Source: Clostridia bacterium (GTDB taxonomy: Bacteria; Bacillota; Clostridia; Oscillospirales; Acutalibacteraceae). Taken from it: a stretch of 32,854 bases of DNA. The number at the start of each line of letters is the position of its first letter. Positions within the stretch are counted from its first letter, which is position 1. Positions 1-6,523 of this stretch are shown here, one piece after another. A program made the translations under genes and the position numbers. Location of the stretch: assembly GCA_017465465.1 (NCBI GenBank), contig JAFTWE010000020.1, forward strand, positions 1 through 32,854, in the 5' to 3' direction. The notes below the pieces were generated by a model, which did no database searches, was not told the DNA's origin, and was given only the letters and a program-made list of their open reading frames with translations.

Positions 1-32
1 ACACTTTTACAACAACGAGAGAATCCAACTTA

Positions 33-68
33 AAACAAAACTGACTCCCCTTGAAAAGAGAAGTCAGT
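33..68 (-). terminator. Likely intrinsic terminator of the epimerase gene
   Basis: An imperfect hairpin spans positions 40-68. Its outer CTGACT/AGTCAG arms pair perfectly and the inner part has two mismatches. Read on the minus strand it is followed by TTTTGTTTT. It lies about 100 bases past the epimerase stop codon. The mismatches and the distance keep confidence moderate. Confidence 0.5.
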
Positions 69-165
69 ATGTTGCTTAAAATTAAATTTTACCTACCATA
101 GGTGCTTTTTTATACTGTCTGCACAATTTGGGGCAGTTCAGAAACTTGGAGTGCAGTTTTTAATT

Positions 166-1239
166 TTAAACCTTATAAAACTCTTTATACCACTTAGCAA
201 ATTTGCGAAGACCTTCACGAAGAGGTGTGTTTGGTCGAAATCCGAAATCACGCTCAAGAGCGCTTGTGTCGGCAAAGGTAACCGCAACATCACCCTGCTG
301 CATAGGAACAAGCTTTTTGTGAGCATCAAAATCATAGCTTTCAGGCAAAACGCCTGCTGAAATAAGCTCCTGCTGAAGAATATCAACAAAATCAAGAAGA
401 TTTTCGGGGTTACTGTTGCCGATGTTATAAACTCTGTAAGGGGCAACAGGAAGTCCGTCCTCCCCTTTTGACTTTTCGGGAGCATTGCCCATAACAAGGC
501 GCACACCCTTAACAATATCATCCACAAAGGTGAAATCACGCTTGCAGTTGCCGAAATTAAAAATCTCAATAGTTTCACCTTTTAACAGCTTATTGGTAAA
601 ACCGAAATATGCCATATCGGGGCGGCCTGCAGGGCCGTAAACCGTGAAAAAGCGAAGCCCTGTTGAGGGAATATCGTAAAGCTTTGAATAAGAGTGAGCC
701 ATAAGCTCATTGCTCTTTTTGGTGGCGGCATATAGGCTTACGGGGGTATCTACCTTATCATCGGTGGAATAAGGAATTTTAGCGTTTGAGCCGTAAACAG
801 AAGAGCTTGAAGCATAAACAAGATGCTCAACAGGGTTATGGCGGCAAGCCTCTAAAATATTGTAAAAGCCGATTATATTTGACTCGATATAAACATCGGG
901 ATTTGTAACAGAATAGCGCACACCTGCCTGCGCAGCAAGATTAACTACAATTTGAAAACCGTATTCACTAAAAAGGGAGTCAATCATCTCTTTATCAGCA
1001 AGGTTGCCTTTAACAAAAATCCACTTGTTATCGGCTTTTTCTTCTGAAAGCCTTTGGATTTGCTCAAGACGGTATTCCTTGATTGAAACATCATAATAGT
1101 CATTCATATTATCAAGGCCGACGATTGTTGCACCGTTGAGAGTTGAAAGAAGCTCGAGCACAAGATTTGAGCCGATAAAACCTGCCGCGCCTGTGACGAG
1201 AATAGTTTTATTATTTAATTCAACATTTGGAGTGAGCAT
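166..1239 (-). CDS. UDP-glucuronate 4-epimerase (NAD-dependent epimerase/dehydratase, extended SDR)
   Basis: The 357-aa protein has the Rossmann motif TGAAGFIGSN (residues 16-25), the active-site Y170-x3-K174 in SLYAATKKSNEL, and the run LRFFTVYGPAGRPDMAYF. These are typical of UDP-glucuronate 4-epimerases, which interconvert UDP-GlcA and UDP-GalA in the cytoplasm for capsule or other surface polysaccharide. Length is normal for the family. The ATG at 1239 follows GGAGG with 5 bases between, and a consensus promoter lies upstream, so the start is well supported. The gene is divergent from the fucosidase gene and stands alone. It could supply nucleotide sugar to the glycosyltransferases elsewhere in the window, which is inference. 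The alternatives are UDP-glucose 4-epimerase or a dTDP-sugar enzyme; the sequence favours the GlcA type. Confidence 0.9.
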   Translation of the reverse strand: MLTPNVELNNKTILVTGAAGFIGSNLVLELLSTLNGATIVGLDNMNDYYDVSIKEYRLEQIQRLSEEKADNKWIFVKGNLADKEMIDSLFSEYGFQIVVNLAAQAGVRYSVTNPDVYIESNIIGFYNILEACRHNPVEHLVYASSSSVYGSNAKIPYSTDDKVDTPVSLYAATKKSNELMAHSYSKLYDIPSTGLRFFTVYGPAGRPDMAYFGFTNKLLKGETIEIFNFGNCKRDFTFVDDIVKGVRLVMGNAPEKSKGEDGLPVAPYRVYNIGNSNPENLLDFVDILQQELISAGVLPESYDFDAHKKLVPMQQGDVAVTFADTSALERDFGFRPNTPLREGLRKFAKWYKEFYKV

Positions 1240-1268
1240 AGTAACCTCCGATAGTAAAATATGATGTA

Positions 1269-1297
1269 ATTATATACTCGATTGCAAATGCTGTCAA
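1269..1297 (-). promoter_or_regulatory. Sigma-A promoter of the epimerase gene
   Basis: On the minus strand a perfect -35 TTGACA (1292-1297) and a perfect -10 TATAAT (1269-1274) are separated by 17 bases, about 30 bases upstream of the epimerase start. Confidence 0.85.
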
Positions 1298-1310
1298 GAA
1301 AACAAATCAC

Positions 1311-1338
1311 TTGAAAAAACAACAAGATGTATTATAAT
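1311..1338 (+). promoter_or_regulatory. Sigma-A promoter of the fucosidase gene
   Basis: TTGAAA (1311-1316) and TATAAT (1333-1338) with a 16-base spacer lie 19 bases before the GH29 start codon, back to back with the epimerase promoter. Confidence 0.75.
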
Positions 1339-1357
1339 TTACTTAAGGAGTGATTGT

Positions 1358-2713
1358 ATGGAATTTTTATCTTTTATGAAGCAAGCCGCAAATGTTAAGC
1401 CAAGCAAAAAGCAGTTAAACATTTTAAGAGAAACACCGTTTTACGCTTTTGTGCATTTCAGCCCTAACACATTCACCGACCTTGAATGGGGTCTTGGTAA
1501 CGAAGACCCTGCAATATTCAACCCTACAAAGCTTGACTGTGAGCAATGGGCAAAAGCCATAAAGGATGCAGGAATGAAAGGTATGGTGCTCACCGCAAAG
1601 CATCACGACGGATTTTGCCTGTGGCAGAGTAAATATACCGAGCATTGTATGAAAAACAGCCCATATAAAAACGGCAAGGGTGATATTGTTGCAGAAGCCG
1701 CCGAAGCGTGCAAAAAGTACGGACTTAAGTTCGGCTTCTATCTCTCCCCTTGGGACAGAAATTCAAAATACTACGGAACAGACGAATATAATACATACTA
1801 CAAAAACCAGCTAACAGAGCTTTTGACAAACTACGGTGAAATTTTCCATGTGTGGTTTGACGGAGCTTGCGGTGAAGGCCCGAACGGCAAAAAGCAGATT
1901 TATGATTTTGACGGCTTTTTTGAGCTTATTCACACTCTTCAGCCAAATGCCACTATTTTTCAGGACGGCGGCGAAACCCGTTGGGTAGGAAACGAAGCCG
2001 GTATCCCCGCTTACGCTCAGTGGGCAGTTGTCCCCTGTGAAATCAGTCCGTTCTGTGAGGTTCAGACCGACCCGGGTCCCCTTGCAACAGGCGACAGCCT
2101 TGATTATATGTTTAACTGGGACACAAACGTTGGCGAAATGTCAAACATTGTTTATTCAAAAGGGCTTGTTTTCTCCCCGGCTGAAACGGATATGTCAATC
2201 CGCCCGGGCTGGTTTTATCACAAGAACGAAGAACCTCATTCGCTTGAAAGGCTGTTTAACACATACCTTAACACAGTTGGCGGTAACACCACATTTAACC
2301 TGAATGTTCCGCCCACACCCGAAGGACTTTTTGATGAAAGAGATGTTAAAAGGCTTCACGAATTGGGTGAGAAAATCAGAGCAGAGCTTGGCAACAACAT
2401 AGCCGAAGATGCTGTGATTGAAGAAATAAGAAAAGAAAACACCAACCTTTGCGATTTTGTGATTAAACTCCCTGAAAAGAGGAAAATCAAGTATCTGGAG
2501 CTTGCAGAAAAAATCGCAGAAGGTCAGCGCGTTGAATCATTTATAATTTACAGCAAAAACAGCTACGGAATAAACGAGCGTGTATGTCAGCACAACACAA
2601 TCGGCAGCAGAAAAATAGTAAGATTTGACGAACCTGTTGAAACAGATGAGATTACGGTTAAAATCGTGTCGGCAAGAGATACGGTTTTGATTGAGTGGAT
2701 TAAAATGTATTGA
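1358..2713 (+). CDS. GH29 alpha-L-fucosidase
   Basis: The 451-aa protein matches family GH29: FYAFVHFSPNTFTDLEWG near the N-terminus, KGMVLTAKHHDGFCLW (residues 74-89), and HVWFDGACGEG, where D168 aligns with the catalytic nucleophile of the family. The C-terminal ~110 residues look like the beta-sandwich that often follows the barrel. No signal peptide is visible, so it should act in the cytoplasm on imported fucosylated oligosaccharides, releasing L-fucose. The ATG at 1358 follows AAGGAG with good spacing; a second Met at codon 7 lacks one. The gene is monocistronic, since an opposing regulator gene follows. Linkage specificity cannot be read from the sequence. Confidence 0.92.
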   Translation: MEFLSFMKQAANVKPSKKQLNILRETPFYAFVHFSPNTFTDLEWGLGNEDPAIFNPTKLDCEQWAKAIKDAGMKGMVLTAKHHDGFCLWQSKYTEHCMKNSPYKNGKGDIVAEAAEACKKYGLKFGFYLSPWDRNSKYYGTDEYNTYYKNQLTELLTNYGEIFHVWFDGACGEGPNGKKQIYDFDGFFELIHTLQPNATIFQDGGETRWVGNEAGIPAYAQWAVVPCEISPFCEVQTDPGPLATGDSLDYMFNWDTNVGEMSNIVYSKGLVFSPAETDMSIRPGWFYHKNEEPHSLERLFNTYLNTVGGNTTFNLNVPPTPEGLFDERDVKRLHELGEKIRAELGNNIAEDAVIEEIRKENTNLCDFVIKLPEKRKIKYLELAEKIAEGQRVESFIIYSKNSYGINERVCQHNTIGSRKIVRFDEPVETDEITVKIVSARDTVLIEWIKMY

Positions 2714-2758
2714 TTAACGGCTCATCAGATTGTCAAACCAAGAGCAACACTATTTTTC

Positions 2759-2778
2759 GGGCGGGCACAGACCCGCCC
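2759..2778. repeat. Short palindromic (REP-like) element, copy A
   Basis: GGGCGGG (2759-2765) and CCCGCCC (2772-2778) form a 7-bp stem with loop CACAGA, followed by TTAC. It is not followed by a U-run on either strand, so it is not a standard terminator. A variant copy occurs at 5333-5354 with the same loop core and flank. It sits between the convergent fucosidase and XRE genes. Confidence 0.6.
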
Positions 2779-2811
2779 TTACTGCCGGTTGTAAAAAACT
2801 CATACAGCCCC

Positions 2812-3429
2812 TTACTTTTTGCTTTTCTTTGCTCTGACGGTGAAGAAAATCAGCAAAGCAAAAAGCAACCACTGTCCATATACAAGAAGAAAATGTTCTG
2901 TATAACCTTCAGTATATATAATCGGGTTAAAAATATTAAAAAACGGCACAGATGAAATAAACGGAAGAAACGCAACAACTATAACAAACGCTACCCAAAA
3001 GGTGATGAGATAAGGGTGCTTTACATTTTTTGCAAGCAGAATACCTAACAGCATAACCGTTGCAGGGATTACAGTTAACACACCACCGCGGAACAAAACT
3101 GAGAGAAGAGAGAGAACGGCAAATACTATAGCAAGGACAATACCAACATATTTTCTCACAACCTGCTCGTTGTTCTTTGTTTCACCGTCGGTATCTTTAA
3201 CATAAACATATACAGGGTCCAAGGGAGTCTGCTCGCCTTTTAAAATATAATCTATTGATACATTGAATATTTCACTAAGTTGAATAAGCTTATCTGCCTC
3301 AGGCTTACACATACTGTTTTCCCACTTTGAAACGGTCTGCCTGGACACTTCAAGCCTGTCTGCCAAATCCCCCTGAGACATATTATTTTTATTTCTGAGT
3401 TCATAAATTCTTTCACCAAAGTCTGACAT
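2812..3429 (-). CDS. XRE-family transcriptional regulator with C-terminal membrane domain
   Basis: Of 205 residues, the first ~65 are a Cro/C1-type helix-turn-helix (MSDFGERIYELRNKNNMSQ, then LEVSRQTVSKWENSMCKPE and the IFNVSIDYILKGE tail). After a charged linker come about four hydrophobic segments, approximately residues 90-108, 113-131, 139-160 and 180-198. This makes it a membrane-tethered regulator that may sense the envelope, although the signal is unknown. The start at 3429 follows AAAGGAG. Its promoter (3454-3482) carries a perfect 13-bp palindrome in the spacer, which suggests autoregulation. Confidence 0.85.
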   Translation of the reverse strand: MSDFGERIYELRNKNNMSQGDLADRLEVSRQTVSKWENSMCKPEADKLIQLSEIFNVSIDYILKGEQTPLDPVYVYVKDTDGETKNNEQVVRKYVGIVLAIVFAVLSLLSVLFRGGVLTVIPATVMLLGILLAKNVKHPYLITFWVAFVIVVAFLPFISSVPFFNIFNPIIYTEGYTEHFLLVYGQWLLFALLIFFTVRAKKSKK

Positions 3430-3453
3430 AATATCAGCTCCTTTCCTGAGAAA

Positions 3454-3482
3454 ATATTAGCTCAAAAAGGCTTTTTAGTCAA
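3454..3482 (-). promoter_or_regulatory. Promoter of the membrane XRE regulator, with candidate operator
   Basis: TTGACT (3477-3482) and TAATAT (3454-3459) are 17 bases apart on the minus strand. The spacer contains the odd perfect palindrome AAAAAGGCTTTTT (3464-3476), well placed for a repressor such as the XRE protein itself. Operator function is inference. Confidence 0.7.
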
Positions 3483-3524
3483 TCAATTATGGTTTAAACT
3501 TTAGCAACCTGAGGTTGCAACTAT

Positions 3525-3550
3525 AAAAAAAGAGTGGTTAAGACCACTCT
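3525..3550 (-). terminator. Intrinsic terminator of the 59-aa membrane peptide gene
   Basis: An 8-bp perfect stem AGAGTGGT/ACCACTCT (3531-3538 with 3543-3550, loop of 4) is followed on the minus strand by six T. It begins about 30 bases past the stop of the small ORF at 3582. A second small hairpin GCAACC/GGTTGC lies just beyond it (3504-3518). Confidence 0.85.
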
Positions 3551-3581
3551 TTATCACTGTAATAAATTTTCAGATAATCAA

Positions 3582-3761
3582 TTAACCAAACATTTTATAA
3601 AACATTTCAATTATAACTTCAAACGAAAACAATGCGTCTCTGAAGCTTTCAAAATCAAAAGATTCTGTTAAACCGCCAATATCGATACCGAGCAAATCAC
3701 CGACTCCCATAAGAAGCGCAAAAGGAACAATAAAAATTAAAAGCATGGGTGAAGCTAACAT
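3582..3761 (-). CDS. 59-aa predicted small membrane protein, own transcription unit
   Basis: I do not recognise a family. The 59-residue product starts MLASPMLLIFIVPFALLMGV, one hydrophobic helix of about 20 residues. An acidic linker follows (GDLLGIDIGGLTESFDFESF), then an amphipathic Phe-rich tail ending MFYKMFG. The evidence that it is a gene is the expression context: AAGGAGG ends 7 bases before the ATG, a TTGACA/TATAAT promoter lies upstream, and a strong intrinsic terminator lies about 30 bases downstream, so it is monocistronic. A small membrane regulator, a leaderless secreted peptide or a type I toxin-like peptide are all possible; no antisense RNA promoter is evident. Confidence 0.65.
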   Translation of the reverse strand: MLASPMLLIFIVPFALLMGVGDLLGIDIGGLTESFDFESFRDALFSFEVIIEMFYKMFG

Positions 3762-3795
3762 AATACTTTACCTCCTTACAAGTTTTGATGATAAA

Positions 3796-3822
3796 ATTAT
3801 ATATATATATGAGTATTGTCAA
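3796..3822 (-). promoter_or_regulatory. Promoter of the 59-aa peptide gene
   Basis: A perfect TTGACA (3817-3822) and a perfect TATAAT (3796-3801) lie on the minus strand with a short 15-base spacer made of an alternating TA run. The short spacer and the TA run could make activity sensitive to supercoiling or to an activator, which is inference. Confidence 0.65.
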
Positions 3823-3862
3823 TGAATTATCAAAAATTTCTTTGGGTTCAGGAATCACACAC

Positions 3863-3896
3863 CAAAAATCGGTGCAGTTTTAACCACTGCACCGAT
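3863..3896 (-). terminator. Intrinsic terminator of the Fe-dependent alcohol dehydrogenase gene
   Basis: An 11-bp perfect stem (ATCGGTGCAGT at 3868-3878 with ACTGCACCGAT at 3886-3896, loop of 7) is followed by TTTTTGG on the minus strand. It begins 3 bases past the stop codon. Confidence 0.9.
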
Positions 3897-3899
3897 ACT

Positions 3900-5054
3900 T
3901 TATTTCCACAGATTTTTGTAGATTGTGAGGACATCTTCTTTTTCAACTGTTTTGATTGTGTTTGCAGGTGAGCCTGAGGCAACGGCATCCCCTGCCATTT
4001 TATCCATTTTTGAAAAGAATTCGTCTTTATCAATTCCGTATTTTTCAAGGGTCGGAATTTCACATATATCACAAAGCTTTTTGCACTCTGCTATGAACTT
4101 TTCGGCGGCAGATTTATCGTCATCATTATCATCAGCGGCACCGATTGCCCTTGCCATTGCGGCAAAGCGGCCCAACGCTCCGTCATAAACGAAGCTAAAG
4201 CACTCGCAAAGGAGCATTGCGTTGCTGATTCCGTGAGGCACATGGAACAATGCGCCGATTGGTCTGCTCATTCCGTGAATAACGGTAACAGATGCGTTGT
4301 TGAATGCAATACCTGCTTCAAGGGCGGCCTGAGACATCTGCGCTCTTGCATTGACATTATCTCCCTCATTATAGCAAACGGGAAGATATTTAAAAATCTT
4401 TTTAATAGCTGAAAGAGCGTAATCATCGGTAAGTGGCTGAGCCTTTTTGGAAGTATAAGCCTCTGCGGCGTGGCAAAGAGCATCAAGACCTGTAGCGGCT
4501 GTGACTGACTTCGGAGCTGTCATTGTAAATGCAGGGTCAACAACAGCTATATCAGGCATCAGCACTGCACCTTTAAGGAGCATTTTGATGTCTTTTTCGG
4601 TATTTGTAATAATTGTGAACTGAGTTGCCTCTGAGCCTGTTCCGCTGGTGGTGGGAACGGCAACCATAGGCGGTGTGGGAACAGTAATCACCTTGCCGAG
4701 ATAATCATTGATTGAACCGCCTGATGTGGCAAGGGCGGCAATGGCTTTCATTGAGTCGATGGGAGAGCCGCCACCAACAGCAACCAAGAAATCACAGCCT
4801 TCATTTTTATAAACAGAAAGACCTGCGTCAATCATTTTGTCGGTAGGCTCGCCTGTGATACCGTCAAAAATAACGAACTCAACACCGTTTGCTGATAACA
4901 TATCGGTAACGAGCTTAGCGTTGCCTAATTTAACCATCATAGGGTCGGTAACAACAAGAGCTTTTTTGCCAAGGGCGCAGATTGAAGCCCCACCGTCAGA
5001 AAGAGCGTTTTCACCGTAAAAAACCTGCTTTGGCATAATAAACTGAAATCCCAT
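3900..5054 (-). CDS. Iron-containing (type III) alcohol dehydrogenase
   Basis: The 384-aa protein has the NAD(P)-binding motif GGGSPID (residues 94-100) and VPTTSGTGSEATQF (133-146). The metal ligands expected for group III alcohol dehydrogenases are D191 and H195 (GLDALCHAAEAY), H260, and H274 (HVPHGIS). It would interconvert an aldehyde or ketone and an alcohol in the cytoplasm. Butanol, 1,3-propanediol and lactaldehyde reductases all share these motifs, so the substrate is open. A lactaldehyde reductase role would fit the nearby fucosidase but is unproven. The open frame extends upstream to 5126, but the ATG at 5054 is preceded by AGTGAGG and gives the normal family N-terminus (MGFQFIMPKQVFYG). 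It is monocistronic with its own promoter and terminator. Confidence 0.88.
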   Translation of the reverse strand: MGFQFIMPKQVFYGENALSDGGASICALGKKALVVTDPMMVKLGNAKLVTDMLSANGVEFVIFDGITGEPTDKMIDAGLSVYKNEGCDFLVAVGGGSPIDSMKAIAALATSGGSINDYLGKVITVPTPPMVAVPTTSGTGSEATQFTIITNTEKDIKMLLKGAVLMPDIAVVDPAFTMTAPKSVTAATGLDALCHAAEAYTSKKAQPLTDDYALSAIKKIFKYLPVCYNEGDNVNARAQMSQAALEAGIAFNNASVTVIHGMSRPIGALFHVPHGISNAMLLCECFSFVYDGALGRFAAMARAIGAADDNDDDKSAAEKFIAECKKLCDICEIPTLEKYGIDKDEFFSKMDKMAGDAVASGSPANTIKTVEKEDVLTIYKNLWK

Positions 5055-5084
5055 ATATAAAACCTCACTTAAATTTATGGAAAT

Positions 5085-5113
5085 ATAATAGCAAAAAACA
5101 ACAAAAAACACAA
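5085..5113 (-). promoter_or_regulatory. Probable promoter of the alcohol dehydrogenase gene
   Basis: TTGTGT (5108-5113) and TATTAT (5085-5090) are 17 bases apart on the minus strand, with a TGC extension before the -10. This promoter lies inside the longer open frame, which supports the start at 5054. Confidence 0.55.
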
Positions 5114-5132
5114 GGGTAAATATCACTTTTTA

Positions 5133-5390
5133 TCCTCCCACCGCTTCGCGGTCCCCCCTCCTTTAGGCAAGGAGGGCAGTCGGTTGACGATAGATTTAAC
5201 AGCAACCCTTGGCCTCCTTAGAAAAGGAGCCAAAAGCAGAAGATTGCTTATAGGGAACATACCGTTTGCTCGGTGCTTCGGTGCGTCGAAATCGCCGCAC
5301 CTTACAACTGCCGAAACTCAGCAACAAAAAACGGTCGGGCACAGAGACCCGACCTTACAAGCACATCTCATCTGTCACTTCGTGACAGCT
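5133..5390. repeat. Gene-free block built of short palindromes (mosaic intergenic repeat)
   Basis: The roughly 400 bases between the dehydrogenase start and the next gene's stop hold no credible gene. They contain a series of hairpins: ACCGC-TTC-GCGGT (5140-5152), CCCTCCTT/AAGGAGGG (5156-5163 with 5169-5176), a bulged TTGGC..GCCAA structure near 5210-5233, GGTCGGG/CCCGACC (5333-5354) and CTGTCAC-TTC-GTGACAG (5372-5388). Such CT-rich hairpin strings are commonly dispersed between genes in gut Clostridia (established knowledge, not checked here). Two units recur elsewhere in this window (2759 and 32801). Origin as a decayed MITE or REP-type element is inference. Confidence 0.6.
5333..5354. repeat. 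Short palindromic (REP-like) element, copy B
   Basis: GGTCGGG (5333-5339) and CCCGACC (5348-5354) pair around loop CACAGAGA and are followed by TTAC. Compared with the copy at 2759-2778 the stem differs by one compensated base pair (G-C to T-A). This suggests that the structure has been maintained. Confidence 0.6.
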
Positions 5391-5410
5391 TCTCCTCAAG
5401 GAAAAGGCTA

Positions 5411-5441
5411 AATAAAAAAATGGAAGGTATTGAAACCTTCC
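5411..5441 (-). terminator. Intrinsic terminator of the 104-aa XRE regulator gene
   Basis: GGAAGGT (5422-5428) and ACCTTCC (5435-5441) form a 7-bp stem with a 6-base loop. On the minus strand it is followed by ATTTTTTTA. It lies about 10 bases beyond the stop codon at 5452. Confidence 0.85.
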
Positions 5442-5451
5442 CCAATTTTAA

Positions 5452-5766
5452 TTATAAATCTGCCAATCCTTGAAGATACGCCATTGCTTTTTCCTTTTGA
5501 ACATCATTAAGCCTTCTGTAACAACTAAGCAATACCCCTTCTTGATATGAAACACCACCATTTACACTTGCATCATCTGTTAATCCCATAATGTAATCAA
5601 CCGAAGTATTGAATATATCAGATAGTTTCATAAGAACTTGATAACTCGGATAATACTTCTCATTTTCATATGCGCTTATAGTTTCTTGTGATACTTCAAG
5701 CTCGATACTTAAATGTATTTGAGACATATGGTGGCTTTTGCGCAATTCTTTGATACGATTACCCAT
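5452..5766 (-). CDS. XRE-family transcriptional regulator (104 aa)
   Basis: Residues 1-65 are a Cro/C1 helix-turn-helix (IKELRKSHHMSQIHLSIELE, then VSQETISAYENEKYYPS, then IFNTSVDYIMGLTD). They are followed by about 35 residues ending in a helix (LNDVQKEKAMAYLQGL). It is a cytoplasmic DNA-binding protein and probably a repressor. It is divergent from the DUF5067 gene at 5875; the shared 108-base region has a perfect palindrome, a related half-site, and no other gene, so these are the likely targets. The ATG at 5766 is preceded by GTGAGGG. Confidence 0.87.
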   Translation of the reverse strand: MGNRIKELRKSHHMSQIHLSIELEVSQETISAYENEKYYPSYQVLMKLSDIFNTSVDYIMGLTDDASVNGGVSYQEGVLLSCYRRLNDVQKEKAMAYLQGLADL

Positions 5767-5812
5767 AACATTACCCTCACATAAAACTTTTATAAAATTT
5801 TACTCTATGTAC

Positions 5813-5841
5813 TTGTAATTTTTAGAGGTTATTGTTATAAT
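5813..5841 (+). promoter_or_regulatory. Promoter of the zinc-ribbon/DUF5067 gene
   Basis: TTGTAA (5813-5818), a 17-base spacer and TATAAT (5836-5841) with an extended -10 TGT lie upstream of the start at 5875. The -35 overlaps ACTTGTA (5811-5817), which matches one arm of the downstream palindrome. Confidence 0.75.
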
Positions 5842-5844
5842 GTA

Positions 5845-5861
5845 TACAAGTTTAACTTGTA
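5845..5861. promoter_or_regulatory. Candidate operator, 17-bp perfect palindrome
   Basis: TACAAGTTTAACTTGTA is an 8+1+8 perfect palindrome between the -10 and the AGGAGG ribosome binding site, so it covers the expected transcription start. Bound protein would block initiation of the DUF5067 gene. The adjacent XRE regulator is the likely ligand; this is inference from position. Confidence 0.6.
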
Positions 5862-5874
5862 GGAGGATTAAATT

Positions 5875-6462
5875 ATGAAATGTCAAAAATGTGGTACAGA
5901 ATACGAAAGTGCCTTTTGTCCCAACTGCGGTAGCAGTTATGTTGCATCTAAAGCAAAAAAACCATTATATAAAAAGTGGTGGTTTTGGTTAATTATCGTT
6001 TTGGTAATTATTATCTTTATTTCTGCTTTAGGCGGTAGTGATGAAAGTAATGTTTCACAACAAGACGATGCAACCATTCAAACAACTCAAAATGATAACA
6101 CTAAGCTTGGGTTATATGAAGTTGAAATAAAAAATTGCCGTCGTGCTAAAAATTACGAAGGTAAAGATGTTGTAATCGTAAAGTATCTTTTCACCAACAA
6201 CAGTGAGGAACCAACAGCTTTTACTTGGGCTTTTGATGATGCAGTATATCAGAATGACATTGGATTAAACAGAACTTATGTCTTAGCTGATAATGCAAAT
6301 TACAGTGAAGATAACCAGACAAAAGAAATCAAAAAAGGGGCATCTTTAGAAGTTGAGGTTGCCTATGAGCTCAACGATGTTTCTGCAGATGTCGTTGTTG
6401 AAGTTAAGGAATTATTCAGTTTTGATGAAAAAACAATTACAAAAACATTTTATGTTAAGTAA
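5875..6462 (+). CDS. Zinc-ribbon membrane protein with extracytoplasmic DUF5067-like domain
   Basis: The 195-aa protein opens with a four-Cys zinc ribbon (MKCQKCGTEYESAFCPNCGS). A basic stretch and one transmembrane helix follow (about residues 34-51, WWFWLIIVLVIIIFISAL), then a polar linker and an outer domain of about 115 residues. The outer domain contains YEGKDVVIVKYLFTNNSEE and AVYQNDIGLNR, which resemble DUF5067 (related to the DUF4352 Ig-like fold). The ribbon should face the cytoplasm and the beta domain the outside. Function is unknown. AGGAGG precedes the ATG. It is probably repressed by the divergent XRE protein through the palindrome at 5845-5861. The ribbon-helix-domain plan recurs in the gene at 10314. 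Confidence 0.78.
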   Translation: MKCQKCGTEYESAFCPNCGSSYVASKAKKPLYKKWWFWLIIVLVIIIFISALGGSDESNVSQQDDATIQTTQNDNTKLGLYEVEIKNCRRAKNYEGKDVVIVKYLFTNNSEEPTAFTWAFDDAVYQNDIGLNRTYVLADNANYSEDNQTKEIKKGASLEVEVAYELNDVSADVVVEVKELFSFDEKTITKTFYVK

Positions 6463-6487
6463 ATAGATTTATACCGAAAACAATCAA

Positions 6488-6519
6488 CCCGCCGACAGCG
6501 AGAAACTGTCGGCGGGTTT
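6488..6519 (+). terminator. Intrinsic terminator, possibly bidirectional
   Basis: An 11-bp perfect stem CCCGCCGACAG/CTGTCGGCGGG (6488-6498 with 6506-6516, loop of 7) is followed by TTTGTTATT on the plus strand. On the minus strand the run GTTGATTGTTTT is weaker but may end the opposing operon, whose last stop codon is at 6524. Confidence 0.85.
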
Positions 6520-6523
6520 GTTA

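Noticed and set aside
2710..2955. Open frame of 81 codons on the plus strand after the fucosidase gene
   Set aside because: It overlaps the 3' end of the XRE regulator gene on the other strand, includes the REP-like palindrome, has no ribosome binding site and no recognisable composition.
5055..5126. N-terminal extension of the alcohol dehydrogenase with a hydrophobic segment
   Set aside because: It contains the likely promoter, lacks a ribosome binding site, and the family N-terminus fits the ATG at 5054.
5184..5473. Two overlapping plus-strand open frames (75 and 66 codons)
   Set aside because: They translate the palindromic repeat block and the regulator's terminator; no ribosome binding site is present and stops are avoided by GC-rich repeats only.
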